Assembly: GCA_023426545.1 (NCBI GenBank)
Contig: JAFAAN010000071.1
Location: 1 to 64,000, forward strand
DNA length: 64,000 bases
Reading direction: 5' to 3'
Source: Pseudomonadota bacterium
GTDB taxonomy: Bacteria > Myxococcota > Myxococcia > Myxococcales > Myxococcaceae
Below, piece by piece: positions 9,103 to 17,912 of the stretch. Each line of letters opens with the position of its first letter. Position 1 is the first letter of the stretch. Below the pieces are notes generated by a model, which was not told where the DNA came from, did not search any database, and saw only the letters and a list, made by a program, of their open reading frames with translations. The position numbers and the translations under genes are program-made.

Positions 9103-9660
9103 GGCATTCTCCTCGGGGCCGTGGTTCATGCGTGTGGCCCCTACAGCCAAGCTAGGGATGGCGCAGCGAGCGCCGTGGGGCCGTCACGGCAGCCAGGCAG
9201 GAGGAGGCGCCCATGTGTGTGTCGGCCGATGGGCACGAGCAAGGCGCTCGCTCGGCCCGCTGCCACGGTGGCGTGGCGGTGACCGCGTGCATTTCGCGAC
9301 GAGACGAATGGTGCAAGGCCAGAACATGCCAGGAACACCCGGGGGGGGCATCAGTGCAGTGTCTGATTGCCTGACATCAGGAAGTCGCGCCCATCGGAAC
9401 ATCGGTTGAGGCTGGGACTGCCATCAAGGGGATAGGGATTGTCGCCCCATGGATGGTCATTGCATGCTCATTCAGTGCTCATGCGAGGGATATGGTGTGG
9501 CCGCGGTCGGTCCATGGCACTCCAGGCAGTACCGCTGTACTGCCTGTGCACGCAACGTGACGGTTCGTTGACGCCTGCTGCGTTCCACGTCTGGCAATGT
9601 GCCGAACCACACGGGCCCTTCCGACGAACGCCGGAAGGGCCCGTGGTCGACCGTTATGAC
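9103..9660. other. 558-bp gap without a convincing gene
   Basis: Between the FAD oxidase start and the small lipoprotein stop, both minus strand. The only clear structure is the hairpin at 9610-9645, a terminator candidate for the lipoprotein gene. Open frames on either strand have no recognisable composition or motif. Confidence 0.5.
9610..9645 (-). terminator. Hairpin downstream of the lipoprotein gene
   Basis: A perfect 14-bp inverted repeat (CACGGGCCCTTCCG at 9610-9623, its complement at 9632-9645) with an 8-nt loop lies 16 bp past the lipoprotein stop on the minus strand. No U-tract follows, so it may act as a Rho-assisted or RNA-stabilising stem rather than a classic intrinsic terminator. 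Confidence 0.65.
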
Positions 9661-9993
9661 TCAGCAGGTCCGATCAATGAGTGCCTGGCAGTTGCGCACC
9701 GCCTCGGCGATGGTGCAGTTGGTGAACGTACAATGCGGCAGGCCCGTATCCGGGTGACGGCAGTACTCGAGTACGACCCAGCAGGCGAACTCGTTGTCGG
9801 ACACGCTGACGTTGGCGGCGCCAACTTCCGGAGTCTGCTCGCCCGGAGCAACCGTCCGCTGTTCGAGGACGAGTTCACGGCCGTCGGCGGTGGACACCAC
9901 CTGGCCGGTCTCCGGCAGAGGTGCCTCTGCTTCCGCGCCACATCCCACGAGCGGTATCGTCGCCAGGAACACTCCCAAGAGCAGCTTTTTCAT
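9661..9993 (-). CDS. Small Cys-rich lipoprotein
   Basis: 110-residue lipoprotein of unknown function. Two start codons lie 6 nt apart (9999 and 9993). The second is preferred because GGAAAGG sits 7 nt before it but only 1 nt before the first. The signal is MKKLLLGVFLATIPLVG-C18, followed by an acidic Ala/Glu stretch. The C-terminal 45 residues hold six cysteines (FACW, EYCR, PHCTFTNCT, RNCQ, DRTC), implying a disulfide-stapled periplasmic or surface domain. A promoter-like pair is seen at 10068-10096 and a hairpin follows the gene. No homologous family is recognised. Confidence 0.75.
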   Translation of the reverse strand: MKKLLLGVFLATIPLVGCGAEAEAPLPETGQVVSTADGRELVLEQRTVAPGEQTPEVGAANVSVSDNEFACWVVLEYCRHPDTGLPHCTFTNCTIAEAVRNCQALIDRTC

Positions 9994-10067
9994 GGTCATG
10001 CCTTTCCATTGGAGGTGGGGACGCCAGGAGGCGTTGCCGGATGTGAGTGGAATTGCCCGGCATTTCT

Positions 10068-10096
10068 TGTCTAACAATGCAAAACTGGAATGACAA
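10068..10096 (-). promoter_or_regulatory. Candidate sigma-70-type promoter for the Cys-rich lipoprotein
   Basis: On the minus strand TTGTCA (10096-10091) and TAGACA (10073-10068) are separated by exactly 17 bp, 68 bp upstream of the start codon, in the most A/T-rich stretch of this region. The -35 matches consensus at five of six positions; the -10 is weak. Confidence 0.4.
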
Positions 10097-10322
10097 GCAT
10101 GTGGGGGCTGAGTGGCCGATGGTCAACACGGTAGCCGAAGCCTCTGTTTGGGGTGTGGTTCAGTGGTTGTGAATCAATTTGCCATCCTCAAAGGCGCACA
10201 GCCGTGTCGGAGCGGGGCAACTTCGAAGCGAGCACCTATTGCGCGGTGCTTCTGATGCTGACGTTCCGAGGCAACTCCAGCGGCAGTGCCCGCCGCGATT
10301 GGGCTGGAGCGTTCGGTAGGGG

Positions 10323-12161
10323 TTGTCCTCGGTGCCTGCCCCGCGCCATGAAGGCATATGTTCCTTCGCCCTGGGGTGGTGGGTCCTCGCCTTGCTCTCG
10401 GTGTCCTGTGCGGCGCGTCGCTCCCTCGAAGAAGGGCAGGGGCGGGCCATCAGGTCAGAGCTGTTCCGGGCCCGAGGTGACGCCGCGGTGGAGTCGCGGC
10501 AATGGGGCGTGGCGGCGGGCTACTTCGCGGCCTCGCGGAGCGAGGAGGGCTCGCCGGCGGCGCGCTGGGGGCAGGCCTGGGCGGAGGCGCGTGCTTCTTC
10601 CCTGCGATGGACGCGGCGCTTCGAGGGCTCCATCCTGGCGCTGGCCTTCTCTCCGGATGGTGGCCTGCTCGCGTCGGGTGGGTATGACGCGGTCGTGCGC
10701 GTCTGGGACGTGCGGTCCGGGGCCCAGGTGGCGGAGCTGAAGGGCCATGATGCGGAGGTTCATGCGGTCGCCTTCTCGCCCGATGGTCAGTGGCTGGCCG
10801 CGGCTGGCCGGCCCGGAGCGTTGTGGCTGTGGGATTGAAGGCAGGGGCGCCGGGCGTCGCTGCTGTCCGGTCACACAGACGTCGTGAGAGGGTTGGCCTT
10901 CTCCCCTGACGGAGAGCGTCTGGCGTCTGCAAGCCTGGATGGGACGGTGCGCGTCTGGAGTGTCCGCGATGGTGCGGAGCTGCTGCGCTTCTCGTATGAC
11001 GACAGGGGCATCGCCGTGGCTTTCTCCAAGGAGGGAGGAAGGCTGGTTTCGGCGGGCATGGACCGGACGGCGAGGGTCTGGGACCTGGCGACGCGGCGCG
11101 AGCTGCATCGCCTGTCGGGGCATGGGGACACGGTGGAGTCCTGTGCGTTCTCGGCGGATGGCGAGCGGGTGATGACGGCGGCGGACCGGGCCATCCGCTT
11201 CTGGAGCACCCGGACGGGCGCGCTGCTCGACGTGCAGCGCAGCGCCGGGTCGCTGTCCGCGGTGGCCATCGATGCCCACTTCCACCAGCTCATCCAGGCA
11301 GGCTGGGAGGCGCGGGTGCAGCGCGTGGACCCCCCGGGGTGGTGAGGTGCTGGAGCGACTGGATGCGCATCGGACGTTCGTGATGTCCGTGGCGCTATCT
11401 CCAGATGGGCGCACGTTCGCTTCCGGTGGAATGGACGGCGTCCTGAAGGTCAGGGAGCAGCCTGAGGTCCCGCCGGACGTCTTCGTGCGTGATGTGCCGG
11501 TCTGGATGGAGACGCTGGTCTTCGTGGGGCCCAACGCACTCTCGACGGGAGGGGAGGACGGGCTTCGCCGCTGGTCGCTTCCGCCCAGCGGCGAGCTGCA
11601 ATCGCGGCTTGAGTCCCCGGACGCGGTGGGGGCCGTGGCCGCGAGCGTGGAGCGGGGGCTCGTGGCGGTGGGGATATTGAAGGGAGAGGTGCGCGTGAGG
11701 GACTCGCGGTCCGGCAGCCAGGTGGTGGCGATGCCCGCCGCACGCGAGTCCATCCGGGCGCTCGCGTTCAATCCGGAAGGCTCCCTGCTCGCCGCGGGAG
11801 CGGGGCACGACATCGTCTGCTCACCGCCATGGACGAGCGCACAGTGGGGGTCTTGTCACTCGCGGTGGCGCCGGGCGGGCGGGTGCTGGCCTCGGGCGGA
11901 GTGGGCGGTGAGGTGAAGCTCTGGCGCCTCCCCGATGGCGCGCTGATGGGAGAGGTCCCCGGGCAACTGGGCTTTGTCTCCGCGGTTGCCTTCTCTCCCG
12001 ATGGCGGGTGGTTGGCATCGTCCGCCTCCGACCGGCCCCTGCGGCTGCTGCGCTTCTCGTCATTGGCAGAGCCGCCGGCCGTGGCAACGGACCTGTCGCC
12101 TGTCTTGCGCCGCCTGGGGCTGTCCTGGGATGCCGGCCGAGGCGTCTTCACCCTGCATTGA
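10323..12161 (+). pseudogene. WD40-repeat lipoprotein, disrupted by one stop and two frameshifts
   Basis: A single beta-propeller gene can be followed through four open segments. It begins with a signal-like hydrophobic stretch and lipobox-like LSVSC, then WD40 repeats marked by LAFSPDGxxLASG...VRVWD. An in-frame TGA at 10836-10838 follows LWLWD; translation beyond it (SLLSGHTDVVRGLAFSPDG) stays in the same frame. A frameshift occurs at the C6G4 run at 11330-11339, where removing one C restores VDPRGGEVL. A second shift near 11815-11825 is needed to reach MDERTVGVLSLAVAPGG and the final repeats. The start is uncertain (TTG at 10323 or GTG at 10332). The protein would have been about 600 residues with ten or more repeats, probably a periplasmic scaffold. 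Three independent lesions favour true decay over sequencing error. Confidence 0.82.
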
Positions 12162-12443
12162 GCGCGCGCCGGGGCGCCGCCTTCCAGATAGAGGACGACC
12201 CTACCCAGCAGGCAGGCGGCCTGGGGGAAAACCCACATTCGTTTGACCTCAAAAGTATAGACGACATCCGCCTGACCTGTTAACGAATCGCCTCATTGTT
12301 CCTTGGGTGGACTGCCCGCGCGCCAGCGTCCTTGCTGTGTGTGCAACGGGAGAGGACCGCCCCATGTGCCAAGTCAGGCGCTCTGGATGTGCGTGGCCAT
12401 CGGTGGTCAGCGTGTATCCGTCGCCAATTGCCAGGAGTTGCGG
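12162..12443 (+). promoter_or_regulatory. Upstream region of the porin-betaine transporter operon
   Basis: 282 bp containing an unusually A/T-rich patch (about 12235-12300). Within it ATTCGTT (12237-12243) and AACGAAT (12282-12288) form an inverted repeat, and TTGACC and CTGACC occur 30 bp apart. This is the likely promoter/operator of the osmoprotectant operon, but no defined -35/-10 pair is convincing. Confidence 0.35.
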
Positions 12444-13646
12444 TTGTCGACCCGTCTCGCGCGTTTCACCCATGCTCTTTTCCTGTCTGGATTGACCTGT
12501 CTCTTCGCGCCCGCCGCGCTCGCGGAGGAGGAAGTGGCCGAGGACGCGGACACGCTCAAGGTGGGAGGCGCGCTGCGCCTCAACGCCTTCTACAAGACGT
12601 GGCCGGGGGAGGAGGACAACCGCCGCCGCGGTGGCGACGTGGCCTTCGATACGTTCCGGCTCAACGTCGATGCGAAGCTTTCCAAGCTCTTGCTGTCGGC
12701 CGAGTATCGCCTCTATTCGGGGTACTCCATGCTCCACCACGGTTGGGTGGGCTATGAGTTCTCCAAGGCGACACAGCTTCAATTCGGCGTCCACCGCGTG
12801 CCGTTCGGTGTCCTGCCCTATGCCTCCCACAACTGGTTCTTCTCGCTGCCCTACTACATGGGCATGGAGGACGACTACGACCTGGGGCTCAAGCTCATCC
12901 ACACCCAGGGGCCGTGGGACCTCCAGGTCGCCTTCTACAAGAACGACGAAGGCAACTTCACGGGCCGGAGCACGGACAGCGCGCGCTACTCGTATGACGT
13001 GGTGCAGGTGAGCAGCGCCAACCCGTCCGAGGCCTACCTGGGCGTGGAAAGCGCGAACCGTGAGAGCAACAAGGTCAACGCGCGTGTGGCCTACACCTTC
13101 CAGCACGGTGAGCTGGGCCGGACGGAGGTGGGGCTCTCGGCGCAGACGGGGCAAATCTACAACAGCGTCACCCGGCGCAATGGCCTGAACTGGGCCGGCG
13201 CGCTGCACCTGGATGGCTACTACGGGCCGTTCAACCTCCGGATGGAGGTTCTGAGCTTCGGCTACGACTTGAAGAACCCGGCGGGCCAAGACGATTCCAT
13301 CGTGACGATGGGCGCGTATGACGCACCCTACAAGATGGCGGCCCGGGGAACGGTCTACGCGGCGGGGGTCTCCTATGACGTGCCCGTGTCATGGGGCCCC
13401 ATCTCCAAGCTCACGTTCTACGACGACTTCAGCCTCTTCGACAAAGCCAACGAGACGTTCGAGACATCCATGCAGAACGTGCTGGGCATGCTCATCACCG
13501 CGGGCCCCGTCTACACGTACGTCGACGTGGCGAGCGGGAAGAACCAGCCGTGGCTGGGGCCCAGCTACGGCCACGCGCTCGCGGAGGGAGACCCGAACGC
13601 CTCCTGGGAGACCCGCTTCAACATCAACGTCGGCTACTACTTCTGA
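12444..13646 (+). CDS. Outer-membrane porin in a glycine-betaine transport operon
   Basis: 400-residue porin-like protein. The TTG at 12444 is the preferred start. It has AGGAG 6 nt upstream and gives a clean signal peptide (STRLARFTHALFLSGLTC, cleavage after PAALA). Other in-frame ATGs lie upstream but lack a signal context. The mature protein is built of long amphipathic strands (GGALRLNAFYKTW, LLLSAEYRLYSGYSM, TQLQFGVHRVPFG, LKLIHTQGPWDLQVAFYKND) and ends FNINVGYYF with the terminal Phe of BAM substrates. Length and pattern suit a 16-18-strand porin resembling the phosphate-selective/OprP-like superfamily. It ends 7 bp before the ATPase gene, so it is co-transcribed with proVWX. I infer that it provides the outer-membrane route for the osmoprotectant. 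Confidence 0.8.
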   Translation: MSTRLARFTHALFLSGLTCLFAPAALAEEEVAEDADTLKVGGALRLNAFYKTWPGEEDNRRRGGDVAFDTFRLNVDAKLSKLLLSAEYRLYSGYSMLHHGWVGYEFSKATQLQFGVHRVPFGVLPYASHNWFFSLPYYMGMEDDYDLGLKLIHTQGPWDLQVAFYKNDEGNFTGRSTDSARYSYDVVQVSSANPSEAYLGVESANRESNKVNARVAYTFQHGELGRTEVGLSAQTGQIYNSVTRRNGLNWAGALHLDGYYGPFNLRMEVLSFGYDLKNPAGQDDSIVTMGAYDAPYKMAARGTVYAAGVSYDVPVSWGPISKLTFYDDFSLFDKANETFETSMQNVLGMLITAGPVYTYVDVASGKNQPWLGPSYGHALAEGDPNASWETRFNINVGYYF

Positions 13647-13653
13647 GGCGTCC

Positions 13654-14838
13654 ATGGAGAAGATTGAAGTCCGCGGGCTGCGGAAGATTTATGGCGGGCA
13701 GCCGGAGCGAGCCATCGCCCTGTTGGAGCAGGGGCGCAGCAAGCAGGAGATTCTGGAGGAGACGGGCTGCACCGTCGCCATCCAGGAGGCCTCCTTCGAG
13801 GTGAAGGCGGGCGAGATCTTCGTCATCATGGGCCTCTCCGGCAGCGGCAAGTCCACGGTGCTCCGCTGCCTCAACCGCCTCATCGAGCCCTCCGCCGGGA
13901 GCGTTCACGTGGACGGCGTGGACGTCACCCGGGCGGACAAGGCGGGCCTGCTGGACATCCGGCGCCGGAAGATGGCGATGGTGTTCCAGAACTTCGGCCT
14001 GCTTCCGCACCGCAGCGTCATCCGGAACGTGGAGTACGGGCTGGAGATGCAGGGGCTGGAGCGGCGTGAGACGCGCCCCAAGGCGCAGCACGCGCTCGAG
14101 CTGGTGGGGCTGAAGGGCTACGAGGAGAAGCTGCCGCACGAGCTGAGCGGTGGCATGCAGCAACGCGTGGGGCTGGCGCGCGCCATCGCCACCGACGCGG
14201 AAATCCTGCTCATGGACGAAGCGTTCAGCGCGCTGGACCCGCTCATCCGCCGGCAGATGCAGGACGAGCTGCTGGAGCTCCAGTCGCGGATGAACAAGAC
14301 CATCGTGTTCATCACCCACGACCTGGACGAGGCGCTGAAGCTGGGCGGACGCATCGTCATCATGAAGGACGGGTGCATCGCGCAGCTCGGCACGCCGGAG
14401 GAAATCCTCACGCGGCCCGCGGACGCCTACGTGCGCGCCTTCGTGGAGCACGTGGACCGCACCAAGGTCATCACCGCGCAGAGCGTCATGCGGCGGCCCG
14501 AGTCCGTGGTGCACCCCAAGGACGGGCCCGCCCTGGCCGTCAAGCGCATGCGCGAGTCGGGCACCTCCACGCTCTTCGTAACGAACCAGGCGCGAAAGCT
14601 GGTGGGCCTGGTGCGCATCGAGGACGCGCTGCGGCTGATGTCGGAGAACACGCACAGCCTGGACGGGGCGCTCGTCACCGACCTGCCGACCACATCGCCG
14701 GACACGCCGCTGTCGAAGCTGGTGGCGGTGGCGGCCACCACCCAGATTCCCATCGCGGTCGTCGCCGAGGACCAGTCCTTCCTGGGCATCGTCAGCCGCG
14801 CCACCTTGCTGGCCAGCATCGCGGGGGAGGCGAGCTGA
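13654..14838 (+). CDS. proV: Glycine betaine/proline ABC transporter ATP-binding protein
   Basis: 394-residue ATPase that energises osmoprotectant import. Visible are Walker A GLSGSGKS (60-67), the Q-loop MVFQNFGLLPHR, the signature LSGGMQQR, Walker B ILLMDEAFSALD and the switch His in FITHDLDEA. The first 45 residues have the family-typical insert (ALLEQGRSKQEILEETG), which separates it from generic ABC ATPases. The C-terminal 110 residues hold two CBS-like repeats (ITAQSVMRRPESV; VTDLPTTSPDTPLSKLV), which in OpuA-type systems sense ionic strength. The ATG at 13654 lies 7 bp after the porin stop; the gene runs to 1 bp before the permease start. A longer in-frame extension upstream overlaps the porin and is not credible. 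Confidence 0.95.
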   Translation: MEKIEVRGLRKIYGGQPERAIALLEQGRSKQEILEETGCTVAIQEASFEVKAGEIFVIMGLSGSGKSTVLRCLNRLIEPSAGSVHVDGVDVTRADKAGLLDIRRRKMAMVFQNFGLLPHRSVIRNVEYGLEMQGLERRETRPKAQHALELVGLKGYEEKLPHELSGGMQQRVGLARAIATDAEILLMDEAFSALDPLIRRQMQDELLELQSRMNKTIVFITHDLDEALKLGGRIVIMKDGCIAQLGTPEEILTRPADAYVRAFVEHVDRTKVITAQSVMRRPESVVHPKDGPALAVKRMRESGTSTLFVTNQARKLVGLVRIEDALRLMSENTHSLDGALVTDLPTTSPDTPLSKLVAVAATTQIPIAVVAEDQSFLGIVSRATLLASIAGEAS

Positions 14839-14839
14839 C

Positions 14840-15673
14840 ATGAGCGCACTGAAGATCGGCGAGGGCTTCGAGGGGCTGATTGAATGGCTGGGCGAGCGCG
14901 GCGCGCCCGTGTTCGACGCCATCCGCTCCGTGCTCACGGCCTGCATCCACGGCCTGGAGTACGTGCTGCTCCTGCCGCCGAGCTATGCCGTCATCGCGGT
15001 GTTGATGGTCCTGGCCTGGCGGCTGTCCGGCCTGGGCACAGCGGTGTTCACCGCGCTGGGCATGTTGCTCATCCAGGACATGGGGCTGTGGCAGGCCACC
15101 ATGGAGACACTGGCGCTGGTGCTCAGCTCGGCGCTGGTGGCGCTGGTGCTGGGAATCCCCCTGGGCATCTGGGCGTCCTACAGCCGCAACGTGGAGCGGG
15201 TGCTGCGCCCCGCGCTGGACCTGATGCAGACGATGCCCGCCTTCGTCTACCTCATCCCCGCGGTGCTGTTCTTCCGGCTGGGCAAGGTGCCGGGCGTGGT
15301 GGCCACGGTCATCTTCGCCATGCCCCCCGCCGTGCGCCTCACCAACCTGGGCATCCGGCAGGTGCCCGCGGAGGTCGTCGAGGCCGCCATCGCCTTTGGC
15401 GCGACGCCCCGCCAGACGCTGCTCAACGTCCAGCTCCCCATCGCCATCCCCACGCTGCTGGCTGGCGTGAATCAGACCATCATGCTGTCGCTCTCCATGG
15501 TGGTCATCTCCGCGATGATTGGCGCGGGCGGCCTGGGCGAGCAGGTCCTCAAAGGCATCACCCAGCTCCGCATCGGGCTGGGCTTCGAGAGCGGTATCGC
15601 GGTGGTCATCCTGGCCATCGTGCTGGACCGCTTGACTCACGCGCTGGGCAAGCCCCGGACGCGCTCATCATGA
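14840..15673 (+). CDS. proW: Glycine betaine/proline ABC transporter permease
   Basis: 277-residue inner-membrane permease. About six hydrophobic segments are visible, beginning around residue 48 (YAVIAVLMVLAWRL). The binding-protein-dependent transport motif is seen as the EAA-like loop EAAIAFGATPRQTLLNVQLPIAIPTLLAG, the site that couples to the ATPase. The first 45 residues are an amphipathic leader, shorter than in E. coli ProW. The ATG at 14840 starts 1 bp after the ATPase stop, so translation is probably coupled. It forms the membrane channel with the proV and proX products. Confidence 0.94.
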   Translation: MSALKIGEGFEGLIEWLGERGAPVFDAIRSVLTACIHGLEYVLLLPPSYAVIAVLMVLAWRLSGLGTAVFTALGMLLIQDMGLWQATMETLALVLSSALVALVLGIPLGIWASYSRNVERVLRPALDLMQTMPAFVYLIPAVLFFRLGKVPGVVATVIFAMPPAVRLTNLGIRQVPAEVVEAAIAFGATPRQTLLNVQLPIAIPTLLAGVNQTIMLSLSMVVISAMIGAGGLGEQVLKGITQLRIGLGFESGIAVVILAIVLDRLTHALGKPRTRSS

Positions 15674-15686
15674 AGGAGACCCGCCC

Positions 15687-16595
15687 GTGAAGATTCCCTC
15701 GCTCAACCGCCTGCCCCTGCTGCTCACGGCCGTGGCGGGGCTGCTGGTCGCCACCGGCTGTCCGCAGGAGAAGAAGGCGCAGACGGAAGGCGCCGAGACG
15801 GCCGCCGAGAAGAAGAAGCCCGCAGTCCGGCTCGTCTACGTGAACTGGGCCGAGGGCGTGGCCATGACGCACCTGGTGCGGGCCATCCTGGAGGACCGGA
15901 TGGGCTACCCGGTGCAGACCACCATGGCGGACGTGGCCCCGGTGTTCGCCTCGCTCGCCAACGGCGACGCGGATGCGTTCCTGGATGGCTGGCTGCCCGT
16001 CACCCACCAGAGCTACATGGAGCGCTTCAAGGGCAAGGTGGTGGACCTGGGCACCAACTACGAGGATGCCCGGATTGGCCTGGTGGTGCCGGCCGACATG
16101 GACATCACCAGCATCGAGCAGCTCAACGGCAAGAAGCAGGCGCTGAACCAGTCCATCGTCGGCATCGACTCGGGCGCGGGCATCATGTCCGCGACGGAGA
16201 AGGCCATCCAGGAGTACGGGCTGGAGCTGAAGCTGGTCCCCTCCAGCGGGCCGGCGATGACCGCCGAGCTCAAGGACGCCATCGCCAAGAAGCGGCCGGT
16301 GGTTGTCACCGGCTGGAAGCCGCACTGGAAGTTCGTGCGCTGGGACCTGAAGTTCCTGGACGACCCGAAGGGCGTTTACGGCGCCACCGAGTCCATCCAC
16401 ACGCTCACCCGCGTGGGCCTGGAGAAGGACCTGCCGGACGTCGCGGCGCTGCTGCGCAACTTCAAGCTGGATGACCAGCAGCTCGGCAGCCTGATGGGCG
16501 CCATCGCCGACGCCGAGGACGCACCGGAGAAGGCCGTGCGCGAGTGGATGAAGCAGAACCAGGCGCTCGTGGACGGGTGGATTCCCAAGGCCTGA
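15687..16595 (+). CDS. proX: Glycine betaine-binding lipoprotein of ABC transporter
   Basis: 302-residue OpuAC/ProX-type substrate-binding protein. A GTG at 15687 is the start, with AAGGAG 8 nt upstream. The signal ends in a lipobox (VATG-C25), so it is a lipoprotein; this is unusual for Gram-negative ProX but common in Gram-positive OpuAC. The mature domain has the Trp/Tyr residues expected for a cation-pi cage around quaternary ammonium: YVNWAEG, FLDGWLP and VTGWKPHWKFVRWD. The ligand is inferred as glycine betaine or proline betaine. It closes the four-gene operon and is followed by a G/C-rich hairpin at 16611. Confidence 0.94.
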   Translation: MKIPSLNRLPLLLTAVAGLLVATGCPQEKKAQTEGAETAAEKKKPAVRLVYVNWAEGVAMTHLVRAILEDRMGYPVQTTMADVAPVFASLANGDADAFLDGWLPVTHQSYMERFKGKVVDLGTNYEDARIGLVVPADMDITSIEQLNGKKQALNQSIVGIDSGAGIMSATEKAIQEYGLELKLVPSSGPAMTAELKDAIAKKRPVVVTGWKPHWKFVRWDLKFLDDPKGVYGATESIHTLTRVGLEKDLPDVAALLRNFKLDDQQLGSLMGAIADAEDAPEKAVREWMKQNQALVDGWIPKA

Positions 16596-16610
16596 GTGAC
16601 ACCCCGCGTA

Positions 16611-16636
16611 CCCCGGGGCGAGGCCCTGCCCCGGGG
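16611..16636 (+). terminator. G/C hairpin after the betaine transport operon
   Basis: CCCCGGGGC (16611-16619) and GCCCCGGGG (16628-16636) form a perfect 9-bp stem with an 8-nt loop, 16 bp past the proX stop. No T-run follows, so it is a terminator candidate by position and stem strength only. Confidence 0.55.
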
Positions 16637-16736
16637 GCGCATGAAGCACGGTGTACGCCCCTGTCCGCGCCATCAACGGGGGCCCGAAGGCCCGTCTCGT
16701 CTGTGCTGACAGGCGGATGCGGGACGGGAGCTTCGC

Positions 16737-17804
16737 TCAGGCAGCCCGCTCCGCGCTCTCCGGAAATCGGCTTCGGGCCGGTGCGGCGTTCCGCGCGCGA
16801 GCCTCCAGGGCGATGAGCTTCAGGACACCGCTGCGGAGCTGACGGTAGATGTCTCGCTCCGTCACGCCAATCCGGAGGGCATTGGAGATGTCATGGATGC
16901 CGTCCCGGGCTTCGGAGTGCTCGCCGTGCAGGCCACGAACGGCGAGGCCCAGGTCCGCGCAGAGCGCGAGGAAGTCCGGACGCCGTGACAGGCAGGGCAG
17001 CTTGATGAGCACCGACGCGCGCATGGCCGTGCCCAGGTTCGTGGGGCACGTCGTGTGGTAGCCGAGCCGCTCGTCCCGGGCGAAGTCGAGGCGCTTCTCG
17101 AGGATGTCGAGCGCGGCCCGGAGCCGGCGGAAGACCTTCGCGAGCCCAGAGCCCGGCTGCATGCTGATGATGCGCAGGGCGTCTTCTTCTCCGACCCAGA
17201 CGATGAACCGCATGTCGGCGGTGTGGAAGATTCCTCGGTGGCGAGGCCAGTCTCGATTGACGCCCGCGCTGTCCAGGAAGCGGTCCCCCGGCTTGAACAG
17301 CACGTGCTGCTCCACCAGCTCGCGCCTGCGCGCCTCGGACAGAGTGGACAGCGGATGGTACTCCCCTGCGAACGCGCCCCGGAGGCTGGCGAGGACGTGG
17401 ATGACCTCGGCCTCCAGCTCGGCTCGGGCGTGGGCTCCAATCGCCGGAGGAAAGGCATACCGGGCGAGGTTCCGGCCGACGCGAACCCGCGTGGACAAGA
17501 TGAACTCGCCCGAAGGGTCCAGGTCGTCCTGGGGGAGCCCATCGAGCGAGAAGTCGCTGTGCTGCCCCTGTAGCGCGTAGCCGGAGTGGTCCCGGATGAG
17601 CGGGTGGAACAGGGGGGAGAACACTGAATAGGACTCGCTGTCGCCCGCGTAGACGCCCATCTGGGAGTCTTCATGGTCGAGGCCGCTCTGAATGGTCTTC
17701 TGGAGCGTCCAGCCGTTGCGCGTCGTGAGCTTTTCGAGCCGGGATTTCAGTTCGGGCGTGAGGTGCTTGTGCAGCAGCATCGAAGCACCGGTTGAGCAGG
17801 ACAT
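16737..17804 (-). CDS. Arginine kinase (bacterial phosphagen kinase)
   Basis: 355-residue ATP:guanido phosphotransferase. It reversibly phosphorylates arginine to buffer ATP; a functional arginine kinase has been reported from Myxococcus xanthus. The N-terminal helical domain (about 1-95) contains SGYALQGQ. The catalytic domain contains STRVRVGRN (104-112), the RDWP...RGIFH segment, and the active-site Cys253 in TTCPTNLGT. It also has GLHGEHSEA (291-299) with the second catalytic Glu (E295 or E298). The canonical NEEDH box is GEEDA here (205-209), so the first catalytic Glu is kept while the flanking Asn and His are replaced. An alternative start lies 24 nt downstream. A pair of TGACRCGTCA palindromes is centred 80-100 bp upstream, suggesting dedicated regulation. 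Confidence 0.93.
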   Translation of the reverse strand: MSCSTGASMLLHKHLTPELKSRLEKLTTRNGWTLQKTIQSGLDHEDSQMGVYAGDSESYSVFSPLFHPLIRDHSGYALQGQHSDFSLDGLPQDDLDPSGEFILSTRVRVGRNLARYAFPPAIGAHARAELEAEVIHVLASLRGAFAGEYHPLSTLSEARRRELVEQHVLFKPGDRFLDSAGVNRDWPRHRGIFHTADMRFIVWVGEEDALRIISMQPGSGLAKVFRRLRAALDILEKRLDFARDERLGYHTTCPTNLGTAMRASVLIKLPCLSRRPDFLALCADLGLAVRGLHGEHSEARDGIHDISNALRIGVTERDIYRQLRSGVLKLIALEARARNAAPARSRFPESAERAA

Positions 17805-17880
17805 ATGCCACCGGGGACGGCTGCTCCGACGTGTGTGATTCTCACGGCTTGGGCCTCGGCGGTCGCCACGCCGCGCGGCG

Positions 17881-17912
17881 CTGACGCGTCAGCCATCGGT
17901 GTGACACGTCAG
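17881..17912. promoter_or_regulatory. Paired TGACRCGTCA palindromes upstream of arginine kinase
   Basis: CTGACGCGTCAG at 17881-17892 is a perfect 12-bp palindrome. GTGACACGTCAG at 17901-17912 is the same motif with one change. Their centres are 20 bp apart, and together with flanking GCGC they make a 14-bp inverted repeat with one mismatch. They lie 77-108 bp upstream of the arginine kinase start and look like tandem operators for a dimeric regulator. Confidence 0.55.
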
